A stretch of DNA of 64,000 bases from Variovorax sp. CF313 (lineage in GTDB: Bacteria > Pseudomonadota > Gammaproteobacteria > Burkholderiales > Burkholderiaceae_C), in contig NZ_AKIW01000020.1 of the NCBI RefSeq assembly GCF_000282635.1, positions 1 to 64,000 on the forward strand, written 5' to 3'. A program made the position numbers and the translations under genes. The notes under the pieces were generated by a model. That model saw nothing but the letters and a program-made list of their open reading frames with translations. It was not told the origin of the DNA and did no database searches. Shown one piece after another: positions 16,306-28,283 of this stretch. How positions within the stretch are numbered: the first letter of the stretch is position 1; the number at the start of each line of letters is the position of its first letter.

Positions 16306-18159
16306 ATGGATCGCGCTGATTTTGTTCACCTGGTTCGACTGAGCGAGCACGCCAGCGCGGACGACGGTGCGCGCTATCGACGCAGCGTCGCGGCCTTTGC
16401 CGCGCTCGGCTACCTGTGGGTACTGGGCTGTCTCGGGCTTTCGGTGGGCATCATTGTCTGGGTGGTTTCCTCGATCGGGGGAGCGCGCTCCAATTTCACG
16501 CGGGGCTGGCTGCTGCTGTTCGCCCTGGGGCTGCTGTGGGCCACGCTGCGCGCGCTCTGGGTGCGCTTCGACGAGCCCGAGGGCGTGGAAATCCGCAGGG
16601 CCGACGCGCCGGCACTCTTCGAGGCGCTGGACCGCATCCGCGGCAAGATCAAGGGGCCGCCGGTCCACCACGTCTATCTCGATGACGAATTCAATGCCAG
16701 CATCCGGCAGGTGCCGCGCTTCGGGCTGTTCGGCGGCGCCGTCAACTCGCTGAGCATCGGCCTGCCGCTGATGATGATGCTCGACCGGCGGCGGCTGCTG
16801 TCGGTGCTGGCGCACGAATACGGCCATCTGCGCGGCAACCACGGCAAGCTGAGCGCCTGGATCTACCGCACCCGCCTGTCGTGGCTCAAGCTCGATGCCG
16901 ACCTGCAGCGCAACGAGGGCGTGATGGCGCTGTTTTCGCAGGCCTTCTTCCGCTGGTACTTCCCACGCTTCGCGGCCAAGACCTTCGCGCTGGCTCGCCA
17001 GGACGAGTACGAAGCCGACCGCATCTCGGGCCGGCTGCTGGGCGCTTCCGTGGCGGCGGCTGCACTGACCGAGATCGCGATCAAGGGCAACTGGTACGCC
17101 AACGAGTTCTGGCCCTGGCATTGGGCCCGCGCCGAGCATGAGCCGCAGCCTCCGGGCCCGTTCGAGGCCCTGCGCAAGCGCGTGCATACGCCGCCCGGCG
17201 AAGACTTCGCCCGCCAGGCGCTGCGCGAGGCGATGCGCCGCGTCAGCGACCTCGAAGACACCCACCCCGTCTTGCGGGATCGCCTGGAGGCGCTCGACCA
17301 GAAGGCGGTCATGCCCGAGTGGTCGATGCGCCCGGCACTCGAGCTGTTGGCCGACGAAAAGCAATGGATCGAGCATTTCGACCAACAATGGCGCCGCGCC
17401 CACGCCTCCGACTGGAAGCAGCACCATGCACACCGGTCGCGCATCCGCGAGCGCATCACCGTGCTGGCCGCGCGTGGCGAGCGCAATACGCCCGACGAGA
17501 TGGTCGAGTGGGCCGATTCCGAGCGGCGGCTCGATCCCGCCGCCCCCGTGCGCGTGCGCTACGAGAGCGCCCTGCAGATCGCGCCGGAGCATCCCGGCGC
17601 GCTGCGCGGGCTGGCCCAGATGCTGCCGGCGAGCGATCGGGAAGCGCGTCTTGCCGTGCTCGAACGGCTGCACGGCTCCGGCGCCGCCAGCCGCTGGTGG
17701 GCGGCCAGGAGCGCCGTGGCCTCGCTCGAAGATCCCGACGCGGGGCCGCACGATGAAGAGGCGCTGAAGCTGTGGCGCGGCCGTCTCAAGGAGGCGGAAG
17801 AGGCCGAGACGCGTGCTTGGGAAGAGATCACCGGCACCCCGGTCTTCAGCCAGATCTCGCGGCACGACCTGAACGATTTCGAGCTGGGCGAACTGCGGGC
17901 CGACCTGGTGCGCTGCCTGCCTGCCTCGCGGGCCTGGCTGGTGCGCAAGAACCTGCACGAATTCCCGTGGCGCCGAGCCTATATCGTGTTCGTCGAGCTA
18001 CCGGGGCTCGACGACGAAGACCGCTGGAACCTGTGCCGCCAGCTGGAGCAGACCCTCACGCTGCCGGGCGCCGCGCTGGTGCTGTGGGCTGGCCATTCGC
18101 CCAAGCTGGAAGACGTCGAGCGGGAGGCCTTCGGAGCCGTCTGGATGCGCGGCGCATAG
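16306..18159 (+). CDS. M48-family membrane zinc metallopeptidase
   Basis: A 617-residue protein with two membrane segments (about residues 30-54 and 66-84) and the zinc-protease motif HEYGH at residues 170-174 in VLAHEYGHLRGNHG. The probable third zinc ligand lies in DEYEADRISG near residue 235. M48 enzymes such as HtpX and Ste24-like proteins cut membrane or secreted proteins, often in quality control. This one is much longer than HtpX (about 290) because of a large C-terminal region of about 350 residues without a familiar domain. GGGAG precedes the ATG. Confidence 0.87.
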   Translation: MDRADFVHLVRLSEHASADDGARYRRSVAAFAALGYLWVLGCLGLSVGIIVWVVSSIGGARSNFTRGWLLLFALGLLWATLRALWVRFDEPEGVEIRRADAPALFEALDRIRGKIKGPPVHHVYLDDEFNASIRQVPRFGLFGGAVNSLSIGLPLMMMLDRRRLLSVLAHEYGHLRGNHGKLSAWIYRTRLSWLKLDADLQRNEGVMALFSQAFFRWYFPRFAAKTFALARQDEYEADRISGRLLGASVAAAALTEIAIKGNWYANEFWPWHWARAEHEPQPPGPFEALRKRVHTPPGEDFARQALREAMRRVSDLEDTHPVLRDRLEALDQKAVMPEWSMRPALELLADEKQWIEHFDQQWRRAHASDWKQHHAHRSRIRERITVLAARGERNTPDEMVEWADSERRLDPAAPVRVRYESALQIAPEHPGALRGLAQMLPASDREARLAVLERLHGSGAASRWWAARSAVASLEDPDAGPHDEEALKLWRGRLKEAEEAETRAWEEITGTPVFSQISRHDLNDFELGELRADLVRCLPASRAWLVRKNLHEFPWRRAYIVFVELPGLDDEDRWNLCRQLEQTLTLPGAALVLWAGHSPKLEDVEREAFGAVWMRGA

Positions 18160-18200
18160 CCCTTCGGACTGGACGGGGCGGCGGCTGAGACAATCGGGGG

Positions 18201-19472
18201 ATGCACCCCAAAGCCCTGTTGGAGGCCACCGCCGATCTGGTCGGCCTTGTCCTGAAATTCGATCACCCGGCCGACCAGGTCGTTTCGCGGTTCTTCCGCG
18301 ACCACCGCGAGTTCGGCCCGCGCGAGCGCGCGACGCTTGCCGAAACCGTCTACACCGTGCTTCGCAAGAAGCTGCTGTTCGATCACCTTTCGCCCTCGGG
18401 CAGTGGCTCGAAGGAGCGCCGCATGGCGATCCTGGGCTTTCATGGCCCGCGCGATTTTCTGAAGAGCGCGCTCAACGACACCGAAAAGCGCTGGCTCGAC
18501 AACTGCGACGCCGTCAAGCCGGACGACCTGCTGGAACGCCATCGCCACAACCTGCCCGAGTGGTTGGTGGCGCCGCTCAAGGCGCAGCTGGGCGACGGCT
18601 TCTGGCCGCTGGTCGAAGCACTGCAGCAGCCCGCACCGCTCGATCTGCGCGTCAATGCGCTGACCGACAAGCGCGCGGATGTGAAGGCGGAGCTTGCGAA
18701 GGCTGCTATCAAATCGGAAGCAACCCCGTTCTCGCCCTGGGGCCTGCGCATCGACGGCAAGCCGGCACTGACCAAGCTGGACGCCTTTGCCCGTGGCGCC
18801 ATCGAGGTGCAGGACGAAGGCTCCCAACTGCTGGCGCTGCTGCTGGACGCCAAGCGCGGCGAGATGGTGGTCGATTTTTGCGCCGGTGCCGGCGGCAAGA
18901 CGCTGGCCATCGGCGCGACGATGCGCAACACCGGCCGGCTGTATGCCTTCGACACCTCGGCGCACCGCCTCGACGCGCTCAAGCCGCGGCTGGCGCGCAG
19001 CAAGCTCTCGAACGTCCATCCGGCCGCGATCGCGCACGAGCGCGACGACCGCATCAAGCGCCTGGCGGGCAAGATCGACCGCGTGCTGGTCGACGCGCCC
19101 TGTTCGGGGCTGGGCACGCTGCGGCGCAATCCTGACCTGAAATGGCGCCAGTCGCTCAAATCGGTCGAGGAACTGACGGTCAAGCAGACGGCAATCCTGC
19201 AAAGCGCGGCGCGGCTCGTGAAATCGGGCGGCCGTCTGGTTTATGCCACGTGCAGCGTGCTGCCGGAGGAAAACGAGGCGATTGCGGAGGCCTTCGGCGC
19301 CGCCAACCCCGATTTCGTGCCCGTGGATGCGGCGGAGCTGTTGCAGGGCCTGAAAGTCGAGGGCTCCGAGGCGCTGTGCGCCGGCGGGGAGGGCGGCCGC
19401 CGCTACCTGCGGCTGTGGCCGCACCGTCATTCGACCGACGGTTTCTTCGCCGCGGCGTGGAACCGGAAATAG
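18201..19472 (+). CDS. RsmB/NOP-family RNA cytosine-C5 methyltransferase
   Basis: A 423-residue SAM-dependent methyltransferase. The catalytic domain has the SAM loop VDFCAGAGGKTLAIG near residue 230, motif IV DAPCSGLGTLRRNPD with one active cysteine, and motif VI ATCSVLPEENEAI with the second. The N-terminal part (FGPRERATLAETVYTVLRK) is NusB-like, as in RsmB. It may be a paralogue of rsmB rather than rsmB itself, so no symbol is given. The likely target is cytosine in rRNA or tRNA. Confidence 0.9.
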   Translation: MHPKALLEATADLVGLVLKFDHPADQVVSRFFRDHREFGPRERATLAETVYTVLRKKLLFDHLSPSGSGSKERRMAILGFHGPRDFLKSALNDTEKRWLDNCDAVKPDDLLERHRHNLPEWLVAPLKAQLGDGFWPLVEALQQPAPLDLRVNALTDKRADVKAELAKAAIKSEATPFSPWGLRIDGKPALTKLDAFARGAIEVQDEGSQLLALLLDAKRGEMVVDFCAGAGGKTLAIGATMRNTGRLYAFDTSAHRLDALKPRLARSKLSNVHPAAIAHERDDRIKRLAGKIDRVLVDAPCSGLGTLRRNPDLKWRQSLKSVEELTVKQTAILQSAARLVKSGGRLVYATCSVLPEENEAIAEAFGAANPDFVPVDAAELLQGLKVEGSEALCAGGEGGRRYLRLWPHRHSTDGFFAAAWNRK

Positions 19473-19604
19473 AGGCGGAACTCCAAACTAGGGTTAATCT
19501 GCGCTTTTCTTGAAGGTTTAAAGGCTTTGCTTTAGGCCTGCCGCTTTAAAATCGCGGGTTATCTAAAGGCTGCACCTTCGTGTGGCCATGGAGTACCTGA
19601 CTCA

Positions 19605-20819
19605 ATGTTGCTTCCTGACTCGGCCGTCCTGAATGCGGCTATCCAATGGCTCGGACACGGCCTGTGGGACCTCGCATGGTGGCAAGTCGTGCTGTACACG
19701 CTTGTCACCACGCACATCACGATTGCCGCGGTCACGATCTTCCTGCACCGCACGCAGACGCACCGGGCCATGGATCTGGGCCCGATCCCATCGCATTTCT
19801 TCCGCTTCTGGCTGTGGCTCGGCACGGGCATGGTGACGAAGGAATGGGTCGCCATCCACCGCAAGCACCACGCCAAGTGCGAAACCGTCGACGACCCGCA
19901 CAGCCCGCAGGTCAAGGGCATCGACGAAGTGCTCTGGCGCGGCGCCGAGCTGTATCGCGCCGAGTCGAAGAACAAGGAAACGATGGAGCGCTACGGCCAC
20001 GGCACGCCCGATGACTGGATCGAGCGCAACCTGTATACGCGCTACAGCTGGCAGGGTGTGGGCTTGATGCTCGTGATCAACCTGGCGCTGTTCGGCACGC
20101 TTGGCATGGCCGTGTGGGCCGTGCAGATGCTCTGGATCCCCATCACCGCCGCCGGCGTCATCAATGGCATCGGCCACTACTGGGGCTATCGCAACTTCGA
20201 GGCGCCGGACGCCAGCCGCAACATCATGCCCTGGGGCCTGATCATCGGTGGCGAAGAGCTGCACAACAACCATCACACCTATCCGACCTCGGCCAAGTTC
20301 TCGGTCAAGAAGTACGAGTTCGACATCGGCTGGATCTACATCCAGGTGTTCCAGAAGCTCGGCTGGGCCAAGGTCAAGAAGGTGCCGCCGAAGATGCTGA
20401 TGGGTGATATCCAGCCCGTGGCCAACGAGAAGACGCTCGAGGCCGTCATCGCCAACCGCTATGAAGTCATGGCTGGCTATGCGCGCGAAATGCGCCGTGC
20501 CACCAGCCAGGAGCTGGACGCGCTGAAGACCAAGGGGGCCGACCTGTCGGTGCTCAAGGCTGCCAAGCGCTGGCTGCACCGCGACGACGACAAGGTGCCT
20601 GCCGCGGCCCGTTCGCATGTGGTGCAGGCCCGCGCCGCCCACCCCGTGCTCGACAAGATGGCCACGATGCGCGAAGAGTTGCGCCAGCTGTGGCTGAACA
20701 CCTCCCAGTCGCGCGAGCAGCTGGCCGCCGATCTGGCAGCTTGGTGCCACCGGGCGGAAGCCAGCGGCATTGCCGGCCTGCGCGACTTCTCGACCCGCCT
20801 GCGCGCTGCACGCGCCTGA
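19605..20819 (+). CDS. Acyl-CoA/fatty acid desaturase
   Basis: A 404-residue membrane di-iron desaturase that would introduce a double bond into acyl chains to adjust membrane fluidity. Three histidine boxes are visible: HRTQTH (about residue 46), HRKHH (about 86) and HNNHH (about 222), with hydrophobic segments between them. The C-terminal 150 residues are soluble and somewhat longer than in the smallest desaturases. A strong terminator follows. The promoter region of about 130 bases upstream is AT-rich around 19545-19552 (TTTAAAAT), a possible -10. Confidence 0.92.
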   Translation: MLLPDSAVLNAAIQWLGHGLWDLAWWQVVLYTLVTTHITIAAVTIFLHRTQTHRAMDLGPIPSHFFRFWLWLGTGMVTKEWVAIHRKHHAKCETVDDPHSPQVKGIDEVLWRGAELYRAESKNKETMERYGHGTPDDWIERNLYTRYSWQGVGLMLVINLALFGTLGMAVWAVQMLWIPITAAGVINGIGHYWGYRNFEAPDASRNIMPWGLIIGGEELHNNHHTYPTSAKFSVKKYEFDIGWIYIQVFQKLGWAKVKKVPPKMLMGDIQPVANEKTLEAVIANRYEVMAGYAREMRRATSQELDALKTKGADLSVLKAAKRWLHRDDDKVPAAARSHVVQARAAHPVLDKMATMREELRQLWLNTSQSREQLAADLAAWCHRAEASGIAGLRDFSTRLRAARA

Positions 20820-20838
20820 CGCGAGCCACGCGCCAATC

Positions 20839-20867
20839 AAAAGGCCGGCTTGATTGCCGGCTTTTTT
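20839..20867 (+). terminator. Terminator after the desaturase gene
   Basis: The stem GCCGGC/GCCGGC (20844-20849 with 20856-20861), extended by AAAAG/CTTTT and followed by a T-run, is a standard rho-independent terminator 20 bases after the stop codon. Confidence 0.9.
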
Positions 20868-20939
20868 ACGCCTGTCGTTTCTTGCGGCATGCTCCGCTTT
20901 TCCGATGAGGGGAGGGCGAGAGCGAAAACTGCAGGCAAC

Positions 20940-20972
20940 AAAAAACCCGCTGGGTAAGCAGCGGGTTTTTTG
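20940..20972 (-). terminator. Terminator after rpmG (symmetric)
   Basis: AAAAAACCCGCTG and CAGCGGGTTTTTT form a 13-bp stem with a 6-base loop. It can terminate on either strand; it lies 24 bases after the rpmG stop on the minus strand. Confidence 0.92.
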
Positions 20973-20995
20973 TTTGGGAGAACCAGAGGGCCGAA

Positions 20996-21169
20996 TTACT
21001 TCAGCTTGATTTCCTTGTATTCGACGTGCTTGCGCGCCTTCGGGTCGAACTTCATGATCGACATCTTTTCAGGCATCGTCTTCTTGTTCTTGCTGGTCGT
21101 GTAGAAGTGGCCGGTACCCGCGGTGGATTCCAGCTTGATCTTTTCGCGTCCGCCTTTGCTCGTTGCCAT
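20996..21169 (-). CDS. rpmG: 50S ribosomal protein L33
   Basis: A 57-residue basic protein beginning [15 protein letters not shown] and containing [14 protein letters not shown] and [17 protein letters not shown], which are the L33 signatures. It lacks the four cysteines of the zinc-binding L33 form, so it is the zinc-free type. It is the second gene of rpmB-rpmG, 11 bases after rpmB, with GGAGC before the ATG at 21169, and it ends at a strong symmetric terminator. Confidence 0.97.
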   Translation of the reverse strand: MATSKGGREKIKLESTAGTGHFYTTSKNKKTMPEKMSIMKFDPKARKHVEYKEIKLK

Positions 21170-21180
21170 GTTTCAGCTCC

Positions 21181-21414
21181 TTAAGCTTGGCCGCGTGCGC
21201 GCAGGTCTGCGAGCACGGCGTCGATACCGTTCTTGTCGATCAGGCGCAGTGCAGCGCTCGAAACGCGCAGGCGAACCCAGCGATTTTCAGTCTCGACCCA
21301 GAAACGGCGGTATTGCAGGTTCGGCAGGAACCGGCGCTTGGTTTTGTTGTTGGCGTGGGAAACGTTGTTTCCGACCATCGGGCCTTTGCCCGTTACGTCG
21401 CATACGCGTGCCAT
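21181..21414 (-). CDS. rpmB: 50S ribosomal protein L28
   Basis: A 77-residue ribosomal protein with [20 protein letters not shown] at the N-terminus and [12 protein letters not shown], both typical of L28. It is first in the rpmB-rpmG operon. A perfect -10 hexamer lies about 155 bases upstream. The start at 21414 matches the conserved family N-terminus. Confidence 0.97.
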   Translation of the reverse strand: MARVCDVTGKGPMVGNNVSHANNKTKRRFLPNLQYRRFWVETENRWVRLRVSSAALRLIDKNGIDAVLADLRARGQA

Positions 21415-21569
21415 GTGGACACTCTTTCTTGAACAGCTGGCACCGGCGCAATCGTGGCGATTGCAGGTGTTTTGCAGCTTGACCTCGCCAGAAAACGGGT
21501 GGCGGTACCCCGGCTTTGCCTGTATGCCAGGAATCCCCATGAGAGGGCCCTGTTTCGGCAAAGCCTTGG

Positions 21570-21575
21570 ATTATA
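21570..21575 (-). promoter_or_regulatory. Probable -10 box of the rpmB-rpmG promoter
   Basis: On the minus strand the sequence reads GGGCTATAATCCAAGG, a perfect TATAAT. No good -35 box sits 16-18 bases upstream, so strength may come from other elements. The long leader of about 150 bases before rpmB could carry regulation. Confidence 0.5.
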
Positions 21576-21597
21576 GCCCTTTTGGGGCTCGCACCGG

Positions 21598-23412
<1,815 letters not shown>

Positions 23413-23512
23413 ACCTCCAGGGCCGGGTCCGCCGCTGCCGGCGGTCCTGGCCTTTTGTTGTAGTGTTCGTGCTTCCGGCCCCCGCTTTTCCGGGCCGGGC
23501 GCCGTGTTTTTC

Positions 23513-25945
23513 ATGACCTATTCGCTCAATACGCTTCAATCTTCTTCCGCCGCCGAGGGGCAACCCGTGCGCATGCGCGCCATGCGCTTCGCCCATGAGA
23601 TCACGCTGATCGCAGGATTCGCGGCGCTGTTGTTCTGGCTGCTCGCGATGCTGAGCTTCACGCCTTCGGACGCCGCCTGGTCGACCTCGGGCACAGGGGG
23701 AGAAATCAAGAACTGGGGCGGCCGCATCGGCGCCTGGCTGGCCGATGGCAGCTATTACCTTGCCGGCTATTCCGTGTGGTGGTGCCTTTTCGCCGGACTG
23801 CGCGCATGGCTCTCTTCGCTGGCCAACTGGCTGCGCGGCGGCGAGCCTGCATCCGCCGAGCAACCGGCGCCGCGTGGGCGCTTCAATCGCAGCCGTCTTG
23901 CCTTCTGGTTTGGCCTCGTCCTGCTGCTGTGCGCAAGCACCATGCTCGAATGGTCGCGCCTGTACCGGCTCGAGGCGCATCTGCCGGGTTCCGGCGGCGG
24001 CGCGCTGGGCTATCTCGTGGGGCCGGCCAGCGTGCGCTGGATGGGCTTCACTGGATCGGCGCTGGTGGCCATCGCCGGCGGCGTGATCGGCTCGGCGCTG
24101 GTGTTCCGTTTCTCCTGGAGCCTGATCGCCGAGCGCATCGGCGCGCGTGCCTATTCGCTGTTCGAGTCGCGTCGCGAGAAACGCGAAATGGCGGCCGACA
24201 TCGCCATGGGCAAGCAGGCCGCCCGCGAGCGTGCCGAGGCCGACGAACCAGCGTTCACGCGCGACGACGCGGCCAGGGCGGAGCCCTCGCTGGTTTCGTC
24301 GTCAGGTGGCGCCTTCGACGACGAGGACGAAATCCATATCGAGCCGCGCCCCAAGCGCCGCCCGCCATCGCCGCCGGTGCAGATCGAGCCCGCGATGACC
24401 GAAGTGCCCAGGAGCGACCGCGTCGTCAAGGAGCGCCAGAAGCCGCTCTTCAAGGAACTGCCCGACAGCAAGCTGCCGCAGGTCGACTTGCTCGACGCCG
24501 CGCAGGCGCGCCAGGAAACAGTGTCGGCCGACACGCTCGAGATGACCTCGCGCATGATCGAGAAGAAGCTCAAGGACTTCGGCGTCGAGGTGCGCGTGGT
24601 GCTCGCTTCGCCCGGTCCCGTCATCACGCGCTACGAGATCGAGCCCGCCACGGGCGTCAAGGGCTCGCAGATCCTCGGTCTTGCCAAGGACCTCGCACGC
24701 TCGCTCTCGCTGGTGTCGATCCGCGTGGTCGAGACAATCCCGGGCAAGAACTACATGGCGCTTGAGCTGCCGAACGCCAAGCGCCAGTCGATCAAGCTCA
24801 GCGAAATCCTGGGCTCACAGATCTACAACGAAGGCAAGTCGATGCTCACCATGGGCCTCGGCAAGGACATCATCGGCAACCCGGTGGTGGCCGACCTCGC
24901 GAAGATGCCGCACGTGCTGGTGGCCGGTACCACCGGTTCGGGCAAGTCGGTGGGCATCAACGCGATGATCCTCTCGCTGCTCTACAAGGCCGAGGCACGC
25001 GACGTTCGCCTGCTGATGATCGACCCGAAGATGCTCGAAATGTCGGTCTACGAAGGCATTCCGCACCTGCTGGCGCCCGTGGTCACCGACATGCGCCAGG
25101 CGGCGCACGGCCTGAACTGGTGCGTGGCCGAGATGGAGCGCCGCTACAAGCTCATGAGCAAGCTCGGCGTGCGCAACCTGGCCGGCTACAACACCAAGAT
25201 CGACGAAGCCAAGGCGCGCGAGGAGTTCATCTACAACCCCTTCAGCCTCACACCGGACGATCCGGAGCCGCTGCGGCGCGAACCGCACATCGTCGTGGTC
25301 ATCGACGAGTTGGCCGACCTGATGATGGTGGTCGGCAAGAAGATCGAAGAGCTGATCGCCCGTCTCGCGCAGAAGGCGCGTGCCGCCGGCATCCACCTCA
25401 TTCTTGCCACCCAGCGCCCGAGCGTCGACGTGATCACCGGCCTCATCAAGGCCAACATCCCGACCCGCATCGCGTTCCAGGTGTCGAGCAAGATCGACAG
25501 CCGCACCATCCTCGACCAGATGGGCGCCGAGGCGCTGCTGGGCATGGGCGACATGCTCTACATGCCCAGCGGCACGGGCCTGCCGATCCGCGTGCACGGG
25601 GCCTTCGTCAGCGATGAGGAAGTGCACCGCGTGGTGGCCTATCTCAAGAGCCAGGGCGAGCCCGACTACATCGAGGGCGTGCTCGAAGGCGGCACGGTCG
25701 ATGGCGACGGTGAAGGCGACCTGCTGGGCAGTGGCGACGGCGAGAAAGACCCGATGTACGACCAGGCGGTCGAAGTCGTGCTCAAGAACCGCAAGGCCAG
25801 CATCTCGCTGGTGCAGCGCCACCTGAAGATCGGCTACAACCGCGCCGCGCGCCTCGTCGAGGACATGGAAAAGGCCGGCCTGGTCAGTGCGATGAGTGGC
25901 AGCGGCCAGCGCGAAATTCTGGTGCCCGCGCGCGCGGCAGAGTAA
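23513..25945 (+). CDS. ftsK: DNA translocase FtsK/SpoIIIE
   Basis: An 810-residue septal DNA pump that clears and aligns chromosome termini for XerCD resolution at division. It has four N-terminal membrane segments (about residues 25-190), a charged linker (about 210-330), the RecA-like motor with Walker [11 protein letters not shown] and Walker [14 protein letters not shown], and the C-terminal winged helix gamma domain ([20 protein letters not shown]) that reads KOPS sites. A GTG at 23504 is an alternative start. Length is near that of many beta-proteobacterial FtsK proteins, shorter than the E. coli one. Confidence 0.96.
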   Translation: MTYSLNTLQSSSAAEGQPVRMRAMRFAHEITLIAGFAALLFWLLAMLSFTPSDAAWSTSGTGGEIKNWGGRIGAWLADGSYYLAGYSVWWCLFAGLRAWLSSLANWLRGGEPASAEQPAPRGRFNRSRLAFWFGLVLLLCASTMLEWSRLYRLEAHLPGSGGGALGYLVGPASVRWMGFTGSALVAIAGGVIGSALVFRFSWSLIAERIGARAYSLFESRREKREMAADIAMGKQAARERAEADEPAFTRDDAARAEPSLVSSSGGAFDDEDEIHIEPRPKRRPPSPPVQIEPAMTEVPRSDRVVKERQKPLFKELPDSKLPQVDLLDAAQARQETVSADTLEMTSRMIEKKLKDFGVEVRVVLASPGPVITRYEIEPATGVKGSQILGLAKDLARSLSLVSIRVVETIPGKNYMALELPNAKRQSIKLSEILGSQIYNEGKSMLTMGLGKDIIGNPVVADLAKMPHVLVAGTTGSGKSVGINAMILSLLYKAEARDVRLLMIDPKMLEMSVYEGIPHLLAPVVTDMRQAAHGLNWCVAEMERRYKLMSKLGVRNLAGYNTKIDEAKAREEFIYNPFSLTPDDPEPLRREPHIVVVIDELADLMMVVGKKIEELIARLAQKARAAGIHLILATQRPSVDVITGLIKANIPTRIAFQVSSKIDSRTILDQMGAEALLGMGDMLYMPSGTGLPIRVHGAFVSDEEVHRVVAYLKSQGEPDYIEGVLEGGTVDGDGEGDLLGSGDGEKDPMYDQAVEVVLKNRKASISLVQRHLKIGYNRAARLVEDMEKAGLVSAMSGSGQREILVPARAAE

Positions 25946-26107
25946 TTCGCCGCGCTGTGGTTCTCAAGATTCAGGTTACGTGCTGAAAGGCAATTTGCAA
26001 AAACGCCCATCGGCATTGCAAATCTTCATGAAGCCCTGCTGCTGCCGCAATTCGCGGCGGTTAGGGTCGATGCCAATGCCACAGCTTTTCCAAGCGAGGA
26101 ATCCAAA

Positions 26108-26740
26108 TTGAAATTGCGTCATTGGCTGTTGATCGGCCTCCTGAGTTCCGCCAACGCCTGGGCCGGCGGGCTCGAAAGCCTTGAAACCTTCGTCAGGACG
26201 GTCAAGTCCGGCCGCGCCGATTTCACCCAGACCGTGACCGCCCCGGCGCGCGAAGGGCAACCAGGCCGCACCAAGACCTCGAGCGGCACCTTCGAATTCC
26301 AGCGCCCCGGCAAATTCAAGTTCGACTACCAGAAGCCCTTTGCGCAGGTCATCGTGGCCGACGGCAAGACGCTGTGGCTCTACGACGCCGACCTGAACCA
26401 GGTCACGCAGCGCGCGCAGGCGCAGGCGCTGGGCTCCACGCCGGCGGCGCTGATCGCCGCGGCGCCCGACCTGAAGGCCCTGCAGGCCGATTTCACTCTC
26501 GAGGCCGCGCCGGAGCGCGATGGCCTGCAATGGGTCAAGGCCACGCCGAAGAACAAGGACGGCCAGCTGCAGAGCGTTCAGGTCGGCTTCCAGGGCGAGG
26601 CGCTGGCAGCGCTCGAAATCCTCGACAGCTTTGGCCAGCGCTCGGTGCTCAAGTTCGGCAAGGTCGAGGTGAATCCTTCGCTGCCGGCGAGCGTGTTCGA
26701 CTTCAAGCCGCCGGCCGGCGCAGACGTCGTCAAGCAATAA
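26108..26740 (+). CDS. lolA: Outer-membrane lipoprotein carrier protein
   Basis: LolA is the periplasmic chaperone that takes lipoproteins from LolCDE to the outer membrane. The 210-residue precursor has a signal peptide ending NAWAGG, the conserved SGTFEFQRPGKFKFDYQKP region near residue 60 and DGKTLWLYDADLNQV. The start is TTG at 26108, the first in-frame start after the stop, with AGGA about 8 bases upstream. It is followed 10 bases later by rarA on the same strand. Confidence 0.94.
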   Translation: MKLRHWLLIGLLSSANAWAGGLESLETFVRTVKSGRADFTQTVTAPAREGQPGRTKTSSGTFEFQRPGKFKFDYQKPFAQVIVADGKTLWLYDADLNQVTQRAQAQALGSTPAALIAAAPDLKALQADFTLEAAPERDGLQWVKATPKNKDGQLQSVQVGFQGEALAALEILDSFGQRSVLKFGKVEVNPSLPASVFDFKPPAGADVVKQ

Positions 26741-26750
26741 ACCCACAGGC

Positions 26751-28043
26751 TTGGCCACCACCGCCCACCAACCCCTTGCCGAGCGCCTGCGTCCCAGGAC
26801 GCTGGGCGAGGTCATCGGCCAGCAGCACCTGCTCGGCCCGGGCATGCCGCTGCGAATCGCGTTCGAATCGGGCCAGCCGCATTCCTGCATCCTCTGGGGG
26901 CCGCCGGGCACCGGAAAGACCACCATCGCGCGGCTCATGGCCGATGCGTTCGACGCGCAGTTCCTGAGCATCAGCGCGGTGCTCGGCGGCGTGAAGGACA
27001 TCCGCGAAGCGGTAGAGCGGGCCACTGCCGCGCGCGACGGACTGGAGCAGCAGCGCACCATCGTCTTCGTGGACGAGGTGCACCGCTTCAATAAGAGCCA
27101 GCAGGACGCCTTCCTGCCGCATGTGGAGTCGGGCCTCTTCACCTTCATCGGCGCGACCACCGAGAACCCTTCGTTCGAGGTCAACTCGGCGTTGCTTTCG
27201 CGCGCCGCCGTGTATGTGCTGCAGTCGCTCGGCGAAGACGACCTCAAGCAGATCGTGGCGCGCGCGCAGGCCATCCAGGCCGTGCCCGCCATCGACGCCG
27301 CGGCGGTCGATCGCCTCGTGGCCTATGCCGACGGCGATGCGCGCCGGCTGCTCAACACCCTCGAAACACTCGCGGTCGCGGCCCGCGCCGAAAAGCTCGA
27401 CCACATCACCGACGAGTGGCTGCTGCGGGTGCTCGGCGAGCGCATGCGGCGCTACGACAAGGGCGGCGAACAGTTCTACGACACCATCAGCGCACTGCAC
27501 AAATCCGTGCGCGGCAGCGACCCCGACGCCGCGCTCTACTGGTTCGTGCGCATGCTCGACGGCGGCGCCGATCCGCGCTACATGGCGCGCCGGCTGGTGC
27601 GCATGGCCAGCGAAGACATCGGCCTGGCCGATCCGCGCGCACTGCGCCTGGCGCTCGATGCGGCAGAGGTCTATGAGCGGCTGGGTACCCCCGAGGGCGA
27701 ACTGGCGCTGGCCGAGTGCGTGGTCTATCTCGCCATCGCTCCCAAGTCGAATGCCGTCTACAAGGCCTACAACGCGGTGCGCGCCCTCGTGAAGACGGAC
27801 AGCACGCGACCCGTGCCCATGCACCTGCGAAATGCGCCCACCAAGCTCATGAAAGAGCTCGACTACGGCAAGGGCTACCGCTATGCGCACGACGAGGAGG
27901 GCGGTTTCGCCGCCGGCGAGCGCTACCTTCCGCAGGGGCTGGAAGGCCAGGTCTTCTACGAGCCCGTCGAGCGTGGACTCGAGATTCGCATCGCGGAAAA
28001 GCTGCGCGATCTGCGCCGCCGGAACGCCGAAGGCAACGGCTGA
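26751..28043 (+). CDS. rarA: Replication-associated recombination protein A (AAA+ ATPase)
   Basis: RarA/MgsA is an AAA+ ATPase related to clamp loaders that acts at stalled replication forks. The 430-residue protein has Walker A WGPPGTGKTTIA near residue 49, Walker B VFVDEVHRFNK near 105, and the arginine-finger region SALLSRAAVYVL. The C-terminal tetramerisation part includes DPDAALYWFVRMLDGGADPRYMARR. The start appears to be TTG at 26751. The lolA-rarA order is common in related genomes. Confidence 0.95.
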   Translation: MATTAHQPLAERLRPRTLGEVIGQQHLLGPGMPLRIAFESGQPHSCILWGPPGTGKTTIARLMADAFDAQFLSISAVLGGVKDIREAVERATAARDGLEQQRTIVFVDEVHRFNKSQQDAFLPHVESGLFTFIGATTENPSFEVNSALLSRAAVYVLQSLGEDDLKQIVARAQAIQAVPAIDAAAVDRLVAYADGDARRLLNTLETLAVAARAEKLDHITDEWLLRVLGERMRRYDKGGEQFYDTISALHKSVRGSDPDAALYWFVRMLDGGADPRYMARRLVRMASEDIGLADPRALRLALDAAEVYERLGTPEGELALAECVVYLAIAPKSNAVYKAYNAVRALVKTDSTRPVPMHLRNAPTKLMKELDYGKGYRYAHDEEGGFAAGERYLPQGLEGQVFYEPVERGLEIRIAEKLRDLRRRNAEGNG

Positions 28044-28055
28044 TACTTGCTTGCA

Positions 28056-28074
28056 GCACGCTTGCAAAGCGTGC
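28056..28074 (+). terminator. Hairpin after rarA
   Basis: GCACGCTT-GCA-AAGCGTGC is a perfect 8-bp stem with a 3-base loop, 12 bases after the rarA stop. No T-run follows, so it may stabilise the 3' end or end transcription by another route. The rest of the 240-base gap to livH holds a second hairpin (GGTGCC near 28229 with GGCACC near 28252) and no further gene. Confidence 0.35.
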
Positions 28075-28283
28075 ATGGCCCCACGCGCATACAGCATGAC
28101 GTGAGCGGGTAAACCCCGGTCGCCGCGCACCAAATCGACGCTGGTGCATGACTACAATCCCGCCCACAAATCCGCCGGCGACACATGTTGGCTGGTTTTT
28201 TGCTTGTCAACCCAGGGGCGCCAAACCGGTGCCCGGCGGGTGAATGGCACCCCGCAACGGTGCAACACATAGGAAATCGCGTT

